Below, piece by piece: positions 6,817 through 15,090 of a stretch of 34,626 bases of DNA (within the stretch, counting starts at the first letter, position 1; each line of letters opens with the position of its first letter). The translations under genes were made by a program, and so were the position numbers. This DNA comes from an uncultured Candidatus Competibacteraceae bacterium (lineage in GTDB: Bacteria; Pseudomonadota; Gammaproteobacteria; Competibacterales; Competibacteraceae), in the NCBI GenBank assembly GCA_903879705.1, contig CAIRMO010000130.1, positions 1-34,626 of the forward strand, given 5' to 3'. The notes under the pieces are model-generated. The model made no database searches. It saw only the letters and a program-made list of their open reading frames with translations, and was not told the DNA's origin.

Positions 6817-7938
6817 ATGCCAGTTCGTATGGCCGTCCCGAAGGAAACTGTTTCGGGCGAACGCCGGGTCGCGCTCGATCCGACGATGGTCGAGCGTTTC
6901 GCCAAGCTCGGTGTGGAAATCCTGGTCGAGAAGGGCGCGGGTCTCAGCGCCTTTTTCGCCGATGACCTTTACGCCAAAACCAGCCGGTTAGTCGATCACC
7001 AGACCTTATGCACCGAAGCCGACGTGGTGTTCAAAGTCCAGGGGCCAACCCTGGAAGAAGTGGAATTGCTCAGGGACGGATCGATTCTGCTGGCCGTGCT
7101 GACCCCGCACCGCAATCTGGACGTGGTCAAGCGGCTGCGCGACAAGAACATCACCAGCTTCGCGATGGAACTGATTCCGCGTATTTCCCGCGCCCAGTCG
7201 ATGGACGTGCTGTCATCGCAGGCGGCGGTCGCGGGTTACTTTGTCGCGTTGCGGGCGGCGGTTCTAGCCAGCGGCTTCTTCCCGATGTTGACTACCGCCG
7301 CCGGTACGATTCGCCCCTCCAAAGTGGTGATCGTCGGCGCCGGGGTGGCGGGTCTGCAAGCCATTGCCACCTGTCGCCGACTCGGTGCGATGGTGGAAGC
7401 CTATGACATTCGCCCGGCGGCCCGGCAAGAGATCGAATCGCTCGGCGCGAAGATGATCGATACCGGGGTGAATGCGGCGGCTGAAGGGGGCTACGCTCGG
7501 GAACTGACTGCGGAAGAACGGCAGAAACAGGCCGACGTGCTGGCCAAGCATATTGCCGCCGCCAATGCGGTCATTACTACTGCCGCTATTCCCGGTCGAG
7601 CTGCACCGAAAATTGTGACCGCCGCGATGGTGGACAACATGAAGCGCGGTGCAGTCATTATCGACCTGGCGGCAGAATCGGGCGGCAACTGCGAGCTGAC
7701 CCGGCCCGGCGAGACTTATGAACACAATGGCGTCCTGCTGGATGGCCCGCTCAATATTCCCAGCAACTTCCCGGCCCCGGCCAGCGAGATGTACGCCAAG
7801 AACCTGTTCAATTTCCTGTCGCCGATGATCAAGGACGGCAACCTGAACCTGGACTGGAACGACGAAGTGATCGCCAAGAGCGCCCTCACCCACGGCGGGA
7901 AAATTGTCCATGAACCGACCAGCAAGCTGGTCGGATAA
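6817..7938 (+). CDS. pntAA: NAD(P) transhydrogenase alpha subunit, NAD-binding part (PntAA)
   Basis: The 373-residue soluble domain I of proton-translocating transhydrogenase binds NAD(H) and hands hydride to NADP+ on PntB. The start MAVPKETVSGERRVALDP is typical of the AlaDH/PNT family, with GAGVAG (174-179) as the dinucleotide-binding glycine loop and YDIRPAARQE after it. E. coli PntA is one chain of about 510 residues; here the protein stops after domain I and the membrane part is the separate next gene, the three-subunit arrangement known from Rhodospirillum. GAGGA lies seven bases before ATG 6817. The three pnt genes are separated by 15 and 3 bases, so they form one operon. Confidence 0.95.
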   Translation: MPVRMAVPKETVSGERRVALDPTMVERFAKLGVEILVEKGAGLSAFFADDLYAKTSRLVDHQTLCTEADVVFKVQGPTLEEVELLRDGSILLAVLTPHRNLDVVKRLRDKNITSFAMELIPRISRAQSMDVLSSQAAVAGYFVALRAAVLASGFFPMLTTAAGTIRPSKVVIVGAGVAGLQAIATCRRLGAMVEAYDIRPAARQEIESLGAKMIDTGVNAAAEGGYARELTAEERQKQADVLAKHIAAANAVITTAAIPGRAAPKIVTAAMVDNMKRGAVIIDLAAESGGNCELTRPGETYEHNGVLLDGPLNIPSNFPAPASEMYAKNLFNFLSPMIKDGNLNLDWNDEVIAKSALTHGGKIVHEPTSKLVG

Positions 7939-7953
7939 CCTTACCGGAGAAGC

Positions 7954-8259
7954 ATGATGGAAGCTGTGGTTGCGTTGTTCTCCCCGATTTACATCCTGAT
8001 GCTGGCCGGCATTCTCGGCTATGAAATCATCGGCAAGGTGCCGGTGATTCTGCACACCCCGCTGATGTCCGGCACCAACTTCGTTCACGGCATTGTGCTG
8101 GTCGGCGCGATGGTGGCGCTCGGCCAGGCCGTGACGCCATTGGAACAGGCCATTGGCTTTCTCGGTGTGTTGCTGGGCGCTGGCAACGCGGTCGGTGGCT
8201 ACTTCGTCACCGAGCGGATGCTGGAAATGTTCAAGAGCAGCAAGGGCCAGGAGAAGTAA
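7954..8259 (+). CDS. pntAB: NAD(P) transhydrogenase alpha subunit, membrane part (PntAB)
   Basis: This 101-residue protein supplies the three or so membrane helices that in E. coli form the C-terminal end of PntA. Hydrophobic stretches are visible at about residues 7-24, 40-58 and 62-85, including FVHGIVLVGAMVALG and GFLGVLLGAGNAVGGYFVT, both typical of the family. With PntB it forms the proton channel. A GGAGA ribosome site precedes ATG 7954, and the gene sits 15 bases after pntAA and three bases before pntB. Confidence 0.93.
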   Translation: MMEAVVALFSPIYILMLAGILGYEIIGKVPVILHTPLMSGTNFVHGIVLVGAMVALGQAVTPLEQAIGFLGVLLGAGNAVGGYFVTERMLEMFKSSKGQEK

Positions 8260-8262
8260 GTC

Positions 8263-9678
8263 ATGGGTTATCTGATTGAAACGGTCTATTTCCTGACGGC
8301 CGCGCTATTCATTCTCGGCCTGAAGCGGATGGCGCATCCGACTACTGCCCGCAGCGGCATTGTCTGGGCTGGCTATGGGATGGTGCTGGCTACGGTGGTC
8401 AGCTTCGTTCACCCGCAGATCACCGCGCACATTATTCCGGGCAACTATGTGCTGATGGTGATCGCCATTGCCATTGGCGGCGCGATTGCCTGGTACGGGG
8501 CCAAGAAAGTGCCGATGACCGCCATGCCGCAAATGATCGCCATTTACAACGGCATGGGCGGCGGCGCGGCGGCGGCGATTGCGGCGGTCGAACTGCTCAA
8601 GCAGCACGGCAGCACGGGGACGGCTCCAGGAACCCACGTCCTGCTCATGGCCGTGGCCGGGGCACTGATCGGTGCAGTGTCGTTTTCCGGCTCGGTGGTG
8701 GCCTTTGGCAAATTGCAGGAGCTGAAGTTTTTCAAGGATGACGCCAAATTTCGCTTTACTGGTCAGCAGATGGTGAACCTGGCGATCTTCACTGGCGCGG
8801 TGGTGCTAGGTCTGATCATCGCGGTGAACCACAACACCAGCGGCCTGCCGATTACCCTGTTTTTCCTGCTGGCACTGGCCTTCGGCGCGATGATGGCGTT
8901 GCCCATCGGCGGCGCGGATATGCCGGTGGTCATCTCACTGTTCAATGCCTTCACTGGGCTGGCGGTGGCGTTGGAAGGGTTTGTGCTGGGCAATTCGGCG
9001 ATGATCATCGCTGGCATCATCGTCGGCTCGTCGGGCACGTTCCTGACCCTGATGATGGCCAAGGCGATGAATCGCTCAGTGGCTAACGTGCTGTTTAGCA
9101 ACTGGGCGGCGTTGGGCAGTGGCGAGGCGCAGGAGGTCACCGGCAGCCTCAAGCCGATGGAGCCGTCAGATGCAGCCATTCAGATGGCGTACGCGAGCAA
9201 GGTCATTATCGTGCCCGGTTATGGCATGGCGGTGGCCCAGGCGCAGCACAAAATCTGGGAAATGTGCAAGCTGTTGATGGAGCGGGATGTCGTGGTGAAG
9301 TTCGCGATTCACCCGGTTGCGGGGCGGATGCCCGGCCACATGAATGTGTTGCTGGCCGAAGCGGGCGTTCCCTACGATCTGATCTTCGATATGGAAGAGA
9401 TCAACGAAGAGTTTTCGACGGCTGATGTGGCGCTGGTGATCGGCGCCAATGATGTAGTGAATCCGGCGGCACGCACCGACAAGTCCAGCCCGATCTACGG
9501 GATGCCGATTTTGAACGTCGATCACGCCAAAAACGTGCAGGTCATCAAGCGCGGCAAAGGCGTAGGCTTCGCCGGTATCGAGAACGCGCTGTTCTTTGCG
9601 GACAACACCCGGATGGTTTACGGCGACGCCCAGAAGGTGGCTGCCGGGATGATCCAAGGGATTAAAGACCTCGGTTAA
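8263..9678 (+). CDS. pntB: NAD(P) transhydrogenase beta subunit (PntB)
   Basis: The 471-residue subunit carries most of the proton channel and the NADP(H)-binding domain III. About residues 1-270 contain multiple membrane helices. Domain III shows IVPGYGMAVAQAQ, AIHPVAGRMPGHMNVLLAEA, GANDVVNPAA and KRGKGVGFAGIENALFF, all standard NADP-binding motifs. Length matches E. coli PntB (462). Together the three products use the proton gradient to make NADPH from NADH in the inner membrane. It is the last gene of the operon; a terminator follows within 35 bases. Confidence 0.96.
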   Translation: MGYLIETVYFLTAALFILGLKRMAHPTTARSGIVWAGYGMVLATVVSFVHPQITAHIIPGNYVLMVIAIAIGGAIAWYGAKKVPMTAMPQMIAIYNGMGGGAAAAIAAVELLKQHGSTGTAPGTHVLLMAVAGALIGAVSFSGSVVAFGKLQELKFFKDDAKFRFTGQQMVNLAIFTGAVVLGLIIAVNHNTSGLPITLFFLLALAFGAMMALPIGGADMPVVISLFNAFTGLAVALEGFVLGNSAMIIAGIIVGSSGTFLTLMMAKAMNRSVANVLFSNWAALGSGEAQEVTGSLKPMEPSDAAIQMAYASKVIIVPGYGMAVAQAQHKIWEMCKLLMERDVVVKFAIHPVAGRMPGHMNVLLAEAGVPYDLIFDMEEINEEFSTADVALVIGANDVVNPAARTDKSSPIYGMPILNVDHAKNVQVIKRGKGVGFAGIENALFFADNTRMVYGDAQKVAAGMIQGIKDLG

Positions 9679-9711
9679 TTCCGCCGTCGTTTTTTTGCAC
9701 TAAAGTACAAA

Positions 9712-9739
9712 GGCGGCCTGCGGGCCGTCTTGTTGTTTT
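9712..9739 (+). terminator. Rho-independent terminator of the pnt operon
   Basis: GGCGGCC (9712-9718) pairs with GGCCGTC (9723-9729), one G-T pair included, over a four-base loop. TTGTTGTTTT follows. It lies 34 bases after the pntB stop. Confidence 0.75.
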
Positions 9740-9788
9740 CGCTACAGTATTAGTTGGATTCATTGAGCAGCATAAGGAAGATTGGCTA

Positions 9789-10055
9789 ATGTTGGATGCG
9801 CCCACGGGCCAGCGACAAGGCAACACAATGAGATATCAGGATATTATTACCATAGAACCCAATAAACGCAGCGGTAAGCCCTGCATTCGGGGTCTGCGGA
9901 TTACGGTTTACGACGTGCTGGGCTGGTTGGCCAGCGGCGTGACGCCGGCGGACATTATCGAAGATTTTCCCGAACTGACGCCTGTCGATATCATGGCCTG
10001 TCTGGCTTTCGCCGCAGATCGGGAAAGAACGGTGACTTGGATCAAAGCCGCGTGA
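9789..10055 (+). CDS. DUF433 family antitoxin
   Basis: The core MRYQDIITIEPNKRSGKPCI and RGLRITVYDVLGWLASGVTP is the classic DUF433 signature: a short strand, G-K-P-(C)-I-R-G, then a helix-turn-helix-like region. Members are VapB-like antitoxins, often paired with DUF5615 toxins as here. Two starts are possible: ATG 9789 (88 residues), with AAGGAAG eight bases upstream, and ATG 9828 (75 residues), which gives the usual family N-terminus but a weaker site. The stronger ribosome site favours 9789. The stop overlaps the next start (GTGA). Autoregulation of the promoter by the pair is likely from family behaviour. Confidence 0.88.
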   Translation: MLDAPTGQRQGNTMRYQDIITIEPNKRSGKPCIRGLRITVYDVLGWLASGVTPADIIEDFPELTPVDIMACLAFAADRERTVTWIKAA

Positions 10056-10384
10056 AGCTGTTGCTCGACGAAAATTTATCCCGGCGTATCGTGTCGCCGA
10101 TCACGTCGCACTATCCCGGTTCTTCGCAGGTAGCTTTGCTCGGTTTGGAACGGGCAGCGGATGCCGCCATCTGGGCGTATGCTCGCCAGCATGATTTCAT
10201 TATCGTCACCAAAGATAGCGATTTCGTTGACCTGTCCACTTTATATGGGCAACCTCCCAAAGTGATTCTGCTGAGAACCGGTAACCAAACCTGGCAAATG
10301 ACCGCACAAACGCTGATTGATCGTCGGGAGTCGCTGGAATCTGCCCTGATCGGGACTAATACCGCTTGCGTCGATCTGTATTAG
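10052..10384 (+). CDS. DUF5615 PIN-like toxin
   Basis: The 110-residue product begins (M)KLLLDENLSRRIV, the Mut7-C/DUF5615 form of the PIN-like nuclease fold. The acidic pair Asp6-Glu7 and the later TKDSDF motif supply metal-binding residues. Family members are presumed RNases. GTG at 10052 is chosen because it begins exactly at the conserved N-terminus and overlaps the antitoxin stop by four bases; the longer TTG start at 10037 adds nothing conserved. The antitoxin-first order and overlap are typical of type II toxin-antitoxin pairs. The RNA target is unknown. Confidence 0.87.
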   Translation: MKLLLDENLSRRIVSPITSHYPGSSQVALLGLERAADAAIWAYARQHDFIIVTKDSDFVDLSTLYGQPPKVILLRTGNQTWQMTAQTLIDRRESLESALIGTNTACVDLY

Positions 10385-10459
10385 CGCATAACACGCAAGT
10401 CAGCAGGAACAGATTTTCACTTCTGGTTTTTGAACCCACTCGTGTTGAAGGGAAAGCCG

Positions 10460-11650
10460 ATGAATCGAACTCAACTGTTATTGTATCCACTCGGCGCATT
10501 GCTACTCAGCGCCGCGCCCCTCGATGGCATGGCCCGGATCAAGCTCACCACCTTGCCGGTGCGCGAACGGGTGCAAATTCATCTGGATCACCCCCAAATC
10601 GCTTTGGTTGAAGAGGAGCGCATCGTGCCGCTGGTCAAGGGCGTTAATCAGGTCGACTTCTCCTGGACCCATACCCGCATTGATCCCGACACGCTGGTGT
10701 TACGCATTCTGCCTCCACTGGCCGATCAGCCGCTGGACGCTAAAGTGCTGTCGGTGAGTTATCCGCCTAATGAAACCGCGCTGATTTGGTCAGTGGCCGC
10801 CAATGCCTCCGGTGCGGCCCGAGTGCGGATTAGCTATGTGCTGGGCGGACTCAGCAAGGATTTCCATTACCGTGCGGTCGCCGACCGCGATGAAAAAACC
10901 CTGAATTTGGCGCAATACCTGCGGGTGAATAATAACGCCAATGAAGCCTACGACATGGCGCAATTTCAAACCGGAATCGGCGGGTTATGGTTCGATAAAC
11001 CACTGGGCCTGAATGAAACCAAGGAAGTGCAGATTAACGGTTTTAGCGCAGTGCCTGTGCACAAAACCTATACCAGCGATCCACTGCAATTCGGTTATCT
11101 TGACCGCGCCCAAGATAAGCTCAATGTGCCAATGCACTATGTCATTAAAAATGCCGGTGGTGGTCTCGGCAAAGCGCCATTGCCGGAGGGCAAGACCCGG
11201 ATATTTCAGGATGACGGCAAAGGCGGCAATGCCTTTCTCGGCGAGGATCGCGGCAAGTTCACTTCACCCGATGAAGAATTGACGCTTTATCTGGGTCTGG
11301 CCCGCGATATTGCAGTGCGGCGCACCGTGGATCGCAATGAGCGTCAGCGGATTGCCGGCAATTTGTACCGTTATGACGTGACCCTGAAATACGAGATCGA
11401 GAATTTCAAGGATGCGCCGGTGACGCTGGATATTACCGAAAGCGTCCGCCAGATTCGCAACGAGATTCGTGGCGACAGTGGCCGCGACCCGGAATGGCAA
11501 TTGGGCGATGGCAGTTTGCGCAATCTCGATCCAGAGAAAAGCGATGCGGATAAATTGCTGTTTCACGTTGACTTGCCGGCCCGTCCTGCGGATGGCCAAG
11601 CGAAAAAACAGATTCAAACCCTGCGGCTGACGCTGAATAACGAATGGTGA
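10460..11650 (+). CDS. Exported DUF4139-type protein (paralogue 1)
   Basis: The 396-residue protein starts with a signal peptide (MNRTQLLLYPLGALLLSAAP, probable cleavage after the GMA near residue 23), so it is periplasmic or secreted. The rest is beta-rich, with the pattern RIVPLVKGVNQVDFSWTHTR and the later charged KYEIENFKDAPVTLDITESV, like DUF4139 proteins of unknown function. It shares its layout with the next gene: the lines V-x-G-V-N-x-F-S-W-x-x-T and DPDEKTL-like repeat in both. ATG 10460 has AAGGGA six bases upstream; an in-frame start at 10430 lacks a good site and would hide the signal peptide. It is five bases from the next gene. Confidence 0.75.
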   Translation: MNRTQLLLYPLGALLLSAAPLDGMARIKLTTLPVRERVQIHLDHPQIALVEEERIVPLVKGVNQVDFSWTHTRIDPDTLVLRILPPLADQPLDAKVLSVSYPPNETALIWSVAANASGAARVRISYVLGGLSKDFHYRAVADRDEKTLNLAQYLRVNNNANEAYDMAQFQTGIGGLWFDKPLGLNETKEVQINGFSAVPVHKTYTSDPLQFGYLDRAQDKLNVPMHYVIKNAGGGLGKAPLPEGKTRIFQDDGKGGNAFLGEDRGKFTSPDEELTLYLGLARDIAVRRTVDRNERQRIAGNLYRYDVTLKYEIENFKDAPVTLDITESVRQIRNEIRGDSGRDPEWQLGDGSLRNLDPEKSDADKLLFHVDLPARPADGQAKKQIQTLRLTLNNEW

Positions 11651-11655
11651 GCGCC

Positions 11656-13092
11656 ATGACGATCAATCGAAATTACACAATGGCTATTTGGCTCCTGGTT
11701 TGCGCCGGATTGCTGCCGGTGGCGACTATCGCCCGCAATGTTGATCTCGCCACGGTTCCGGAACGGCGCACCGTGCAATTGACCATTTACAACTCCGAAG
11801 ATTTGACCTTGGTGCGGGAAAGCCGGATTGTTACGTTTAAAAAGGGCGTCAATCCGCTGCAATTTTCCTGGGCCAATACACTGATCGATCCGACCTCGGT
11901 GGAACTGCGCTTCCGCGAGCCAAAGACCGGACTGGAGGTGCTGGATACCACTTTCCCGCATGACAAGCCGCAAGTCCTGTACTGGAATGTGCAAAGCGAC
12001 GCCAACCGCGAGACCACCATTGAAATCAGTTATTTCACTTCCGGCATCAGTTGGGCGGCAGATTATCTGGCGATGGCCGATCCGGATGAAAAAACCTTGC
12101 ATTTGGAAAGCTTTGTGCGGGTGAAAAATCTCTCCGGTGAAGATTACGAGAATGCGCAAGTGCGACTGGTAGTAGGCACGATTAATCTGGTGGAGAAAAT
12201 TGCTGAACTGGCAAAACTGCCGGTCGGGCGGGTCAAGGATGAACTCAGGAAAGAGGATTACCGGGGTTTGCGCCAGCAGGCCGCACGCAAAGCGATGGCT
12301 CCTCCCGCCCCGGCGGCAATGGCGGCGATGGATATGGTTGCTGGAGCAATGGAAGAGATGGAATCGCCCAAGGAAATTATTAAGGAAGGGCTCAGCGAGT
12401 ATTTCATCTACACCATTGCGGGGACTGAAACGGTACCCAATGGCTGGGCCAAGCGCCTGCGCAGTTTCGAGGCCGACGGCGTACCGATGACCGTGCAATA
12501 CCGCTACCGGCCCCGTGAATACGGCGATCAACTGGTGCGGCTGTATCTGCTGAAAAATGACCCCGCTTCCCAACTGGGAACAACGCCGTTGCCGGATGGG
12601 ATGATGCGGGTCTTCCGCGCTAATGGCAGCGATGGCTTGAATTATCTGACTGTGCAACCGCTTAAATATGTCCCGATCGGTGACAAGATTGAATTGAATC
12701 TGGGCGCTGATCCGGCGGTGACCTTCGAGTTAATCAAGCGCAAGGTTTTCCGCGATAACCTGTGGTTTCAGATTAAAGGCGGCAATCTTTACCGTAAACT
12801 GGGTGAGGACAGTATGAAGCTGGAGCTGGATAGTCAGGTCGCCGGCTGGGATGAACACACCGGTTTTCGGCAGAAGATTCGCAATGACACCGGCAAGCTG
12901 ATCAGTGTCCAAATCCGCCGCGATTATCCGGGCGACGTGATCTTTCGCAGCCGGTTGAATCCGACGCTGCATGATTTCCAGACCGTGCAGTTCGAAACGG
13001 AAATTCCAGCGGGCGCTAAAGCCGAACTGGACTACGAGCTGATCACCCGGCAAGGCTATAACCAGAAACAGAACCGGGTGGAATTGCAGTAA
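11656..13092 (+). CDS. Exported DUF4139-type protein (paralogue 2)
   Basis: The 478-residue protein has a signal sequence (about residues 1-27, MAIWLLVCAGLLPVATIA), then FKKGVNPLQFSWANTLIDP, closely matching paralogue 1. It differs by an insert around residues 190-240 that is Ala/Met/Glu-rich and low in complexity (AMAPPAPAAMAAMDMVAGAM). The C-terminal half has strand-rich stretches such as GFRQKIRNDTGKLISVQI and PAGAKAELDYELITRQGYN, typical of DUF4139. GGTGAG precedes ATG 11656, and the gene follows its paralogue by five bases, so they are one transcript. No function is known; a cell-envelope role is inferred from export only. Confidence 0.8.
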   Translation: MTINRNYTMAIWLLVCAGLLPVATIARNVDLATVPERRTVQLTIYNSEDLTLVRESRIVTFKKGVNPLQFSWANTLIDPTSVELRFREPKTGLEVLDTTFPHDKPQVLYWNVQSDANRETTIEISYFTSGISWAADYLAMADPDEKTLHLESFVRVKNLSGEDYENAQVRLVVGTINLVEKIAELAKLPVGRVKDELRKEDYRGLRQQAARKAMAPPAPAAMAAMDMVAGAMEEMESPKEIIKEGLSEYFIYTIAGTETVPNGWAKRLRSFEADGVPMTVQYRYRPREYGDQLVRLYLLKNDPASQLGTTPLPDGMMRVFRANGSDGLNYLTVQPLKYVPIGDKIELNLGADPAVTFELIKRKVFRDNLWFQIKGGNLYRKLGEDSMKLELDSQVAGWDEHTGFRQKIRNDTGKLISVQIRRDYPGDVIFRSRLNPTLHDFQTVQFETEIPAGAKAELDYELITRQGYNQKQNRVELQ

Positions 13093-13096
13093 TCGT

Positions 13097-13290
13097 TCAT
13101 TCCCCCGGCTGGAGCAGAGGAGCAAGGGGCATGACCGCGCTGACGGCAGGTATCGATGATGCTGGCGAGCAACGCGACGAGCCGGGAACCGACCGGGGTA
13201 CGGAATCCCTGAACTGAGCTTGCACAGAATCACCCAGTGGCGCAAGGCAGCCAGTGCGGCGGCGTATTGGATGGGGAGATCGACCGGGGA
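13097..13290 (-). pseudogene. Decayed C-terminal end of an IS66-like transposase
   Basis: On the minus strand one frame reads AALAALRHWVILCKLSSGI and a second, about 13210 downward, reads FRTPVGSRLVALLASIIDTC then RQRGHAP. Together they match the end of IS66-type TnpC proteins, where A-E-R-A-L-R-x-W-V-I-x-R-K-x-S-x-G-T is followed by G-S-R-x-V and T-C-R-Q-Q-G-R. The two parts are in different frames and the second is preceded by a stop, so the gene is broken. No terminal inverted repeat or other part of the element was found. The rest of the 405-base gap (13093-13497) holds nothing else I can name. Confidence 0.5.
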
Positions 13291-13497
13291 CGGACCTTGA
13301 ATAAGTTTTAAATAGCCACGGTTCTGGCCGTGGATGCGAGGATAAGCCAGTAGCGGTGGAACGATGAAACTTTGACGCTGTTTCGGGTTGAAATGAGTTG
13401 AAATAAAGTGGTAAGTCAAAACCAGCTGCCGCTATACCCCGCCCAGGCGATTTCAGGCTAACATTGCGGCCATCAACCGCAGCAGAAGACTCCCGGC

Positions 13498-14574
13498 ATG
13501 GCCAAACGCACTCCCCTGTATGCCCGGCACCTCGCTCTGGGGGCGAAGCTGGTGGATTTTGGCGGCTGGGACATGCCGCTGAATTACGGTTCGCAACTCA
13601 TGGAACACCATCAGGTTCGCACCGCTGCCGGGCTGTTCGACGTGTCGCACATGACGCTTGTCGATTTCCCCGACCCGATCGCCACCCGCGCCCTGTTACG
13701 CACTCTGCTGGCCAACGATGTCGCCCGCCTTCACCCCGGCAAGGCGCTCTATACCTGCCTGTTGAATGAAGCCGGCGGCGTCATTGATGATCTGATCGTC
13801 TATGACCGGGATGCAGCGGGGTATCGGTTAGTGCTGAATGCCGCTACCCGCGATAAGGACCTCGCCTGGATCGCGCCCATCGCCGAGCGCTTCGGGGCCG
13901 CCTGGCGCGAACGCGACGATCTGGCGATGCTGGCGGTGCAAGGACCCGAGGCACTGGCGAAACTCGCCGCAATCCTCGACCCCGCCACGCTGGCCAAGGT
14001 GAACGCCAGTCGCCGGTTTCATGCGGTCGAGGCTGACAATCTGTTCATTGCCCGCACCGGTTATACCGGCGAAGACGGCGTTGAAATCATGCCACCGGCT
14101 GAGCTTGCACCAATGCTGTGGGATCAACTGCTGGCCGCTGGCGTCACCCCATGTGGCTTGGGTGCCCGCGACACCTTGCGGCTCGAAGCCGGAATGAATC
14201 TCTACGGCAGCGACATGGACGAAACCACCACCCCGCTCGTGTCCGGGCTGGGCTGGACCGTGGCCTGGCAACCGTCCGATCGTGAATTCATCGGTCGCGC
14301 CGCGCTGGAACGGCAACGGACCGCCGGTATCCCGCAAATGCTGGTGGGTCTGGTGCTGGAAGAACGCGGCGTGTTGCGCAGCCATCAGACCGTTTATGAC
14401 GGCGACCGCGAAATTGGCCTGACCACCAGCGGCGCATTCTCACCCACCTTGAACCGGGGGATCGCACTGGCACGGGTGGCGGCTGACGCCAGCGACCGCT
14501 GTCAGGTCGAAGTGCGGGGGAAACGCCTGGCGGCGCTGACGGTCAAGCCGCCGTTTGTCTCTCATCCCCGGTAA
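13498..14574 (+). CDS. gcvT: Aminomethyltransferase, glycine cleavage T-protein
   Basis: T-protein takes the aminomethyl group from lipoyl H-protein, releases ammonia and makes methylene-tetrahydrofolate. At 358 residues it matches the family (364 in E. coli). Conserved stretches include [16 protein letters not shown] near the N-terminus, GLFDVSHM, the folate-site region [11 protein letters not shown] and the [16 protein letters not shown] motif. ATG 13498 starts exactly at the family N-terminus, though its ribosome site is weak. It heads the order gcvT-gcvH-gcvPA-gcvPB. No glycine riboswitch was recognised upstream, where the transposase relic lies. Confidence 0.95.
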   Translation: MAKRTPLYARHLALGAKLVDFGGWDMPLNYGSQLMEHHQVRTAAGLFDVSHMTLVDFPDPIATRALLRTLLANDVARLHPGKALYTCLLNEAGGVIDDLIVYDRDAAGYRLVLNAATRDKDLAWIAPIAERFGAAWRERDDLAMLAVQGPEALAKLAAILDPATLAKVNASRRFHAVEADNLFIARTGYTGEDGVEIMPPAELAPMLWDQLLAAGVTPCGLGARDTLRLEAGMNLYGSDMDETTTPLVSGLGWTVAWQPSDREFIGRAALERQRTAGIPQMLVGLVLEERGVLRSHQTVYDGDREIGLTTSGAFSPTLNRGIALARVAADASDRCQVEVRGKRLAALTVKPPFVSHPR

Positions 14575-14632
14575 CATTTTTTCCATTCAGCCCGTCCCGC
14601 CCATCCTGTATCGAGTTATTAAGGAACCGACC

Positions 14633-15076
14633 ATGAGCAGCATCATTCTCCCCGAATTGCGTTACGCCGAAACCCACGAGTGGGCGCTGGCCCAGGACGA
14701 TGGCCTGGTGACCGTAGGTATTACCGACCACGCCCAACAGTTGCTCGGCGATCTGGTGTTTGTCGAACTCCCGGAAATTGGCCGGGTAGTCAGCGCTGCT
14801 GAAGGCTGTGCGGTGGTTGAATCGGTCAAGGCGGCTTCCGATGTGAACTGCCCGCTAAATGGCATTATCGTTGAGGTCAACGAGTTGCTGGCCGACAACC
14901 CGGAACTGATCAATCAGGACCCCTATGGCGAGGGCTGGATTTTCAAGCTTAAGGCCACTTCAACGCTGGACGAACTGCTGGACGCCGCCGCCTATGAAGC
15001 CATCGCCATAGCCGACGACGAAGACGAAGACGAAGATGAAGACAGCGGTTCGCTGACCCATCCTCGCCTGGTCTAG
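14633..15076 (+). CDS. gcvH: Glycine cleavage H-protein with an acidic tail
   Basis: H-protein is the lipoyl shuttle of the glycine cleavage system. The 147-residue product has the lipoylation site ESVKAASD with Lys66, and YAETHEWA near the start. AAGGA lies seven bases before ATG 14633; the frame is open further upstream (14555) but that region is inside the gap after gcvT. Usual length is about 129; the extra residues form an Asp/Glu run, [10 protein letters not shown], at about 127-136, followed by [10 protein letters not shown]. The run is coded by a hexanucleotide-like GACGAA repeat (15014-15043), so its length may vary between strains. Confidence 0.95.
   Translation: MSSIILPELRYAETHEWALAQDDGLVTVGITDHAQQLLGDLVFVELPEIGRVVSAAEGCAVVESVKAASDVNCPLNGIIVEVNELLADNPELINQDPYGEGWIFKLKATSTLDELLDAAAYEAIAIADDEDEDEDEDSGSLTHPRLV
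15014..15043 (+). repeat. GACGAA microsatellite inside gcvH
   Basis: Five near-identical six-base units (GACGAC, then GAAGAC and GAAGAT variants) encode alternating Asp and Glu in the H-protein tail. Length changes of whole units would keep frame. Confidence 0.7.
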
Positions 15077-15090
15077 CCGGACATTCGCCC

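Noticed and set aside
7264-8088. Minus-strand open frame of 274 codons
   Set aside because: It lies opposite pntAA and pntAB and shows no family pattern.
12730-13419. Minus-strand open frame of 229 codons
   Set aside because: Most of it is antisense to the second DUF4139 gene. Only the part before 13097 overlaps the transposase relic, and that is recorded as a pseudogene.
13093-13497. Glycine riboswitch upstream of gcvT
   Set aside because: I looked for paired conserved cores typical of glycine aptamers and could not see them; the region is better explained by transposase debris.
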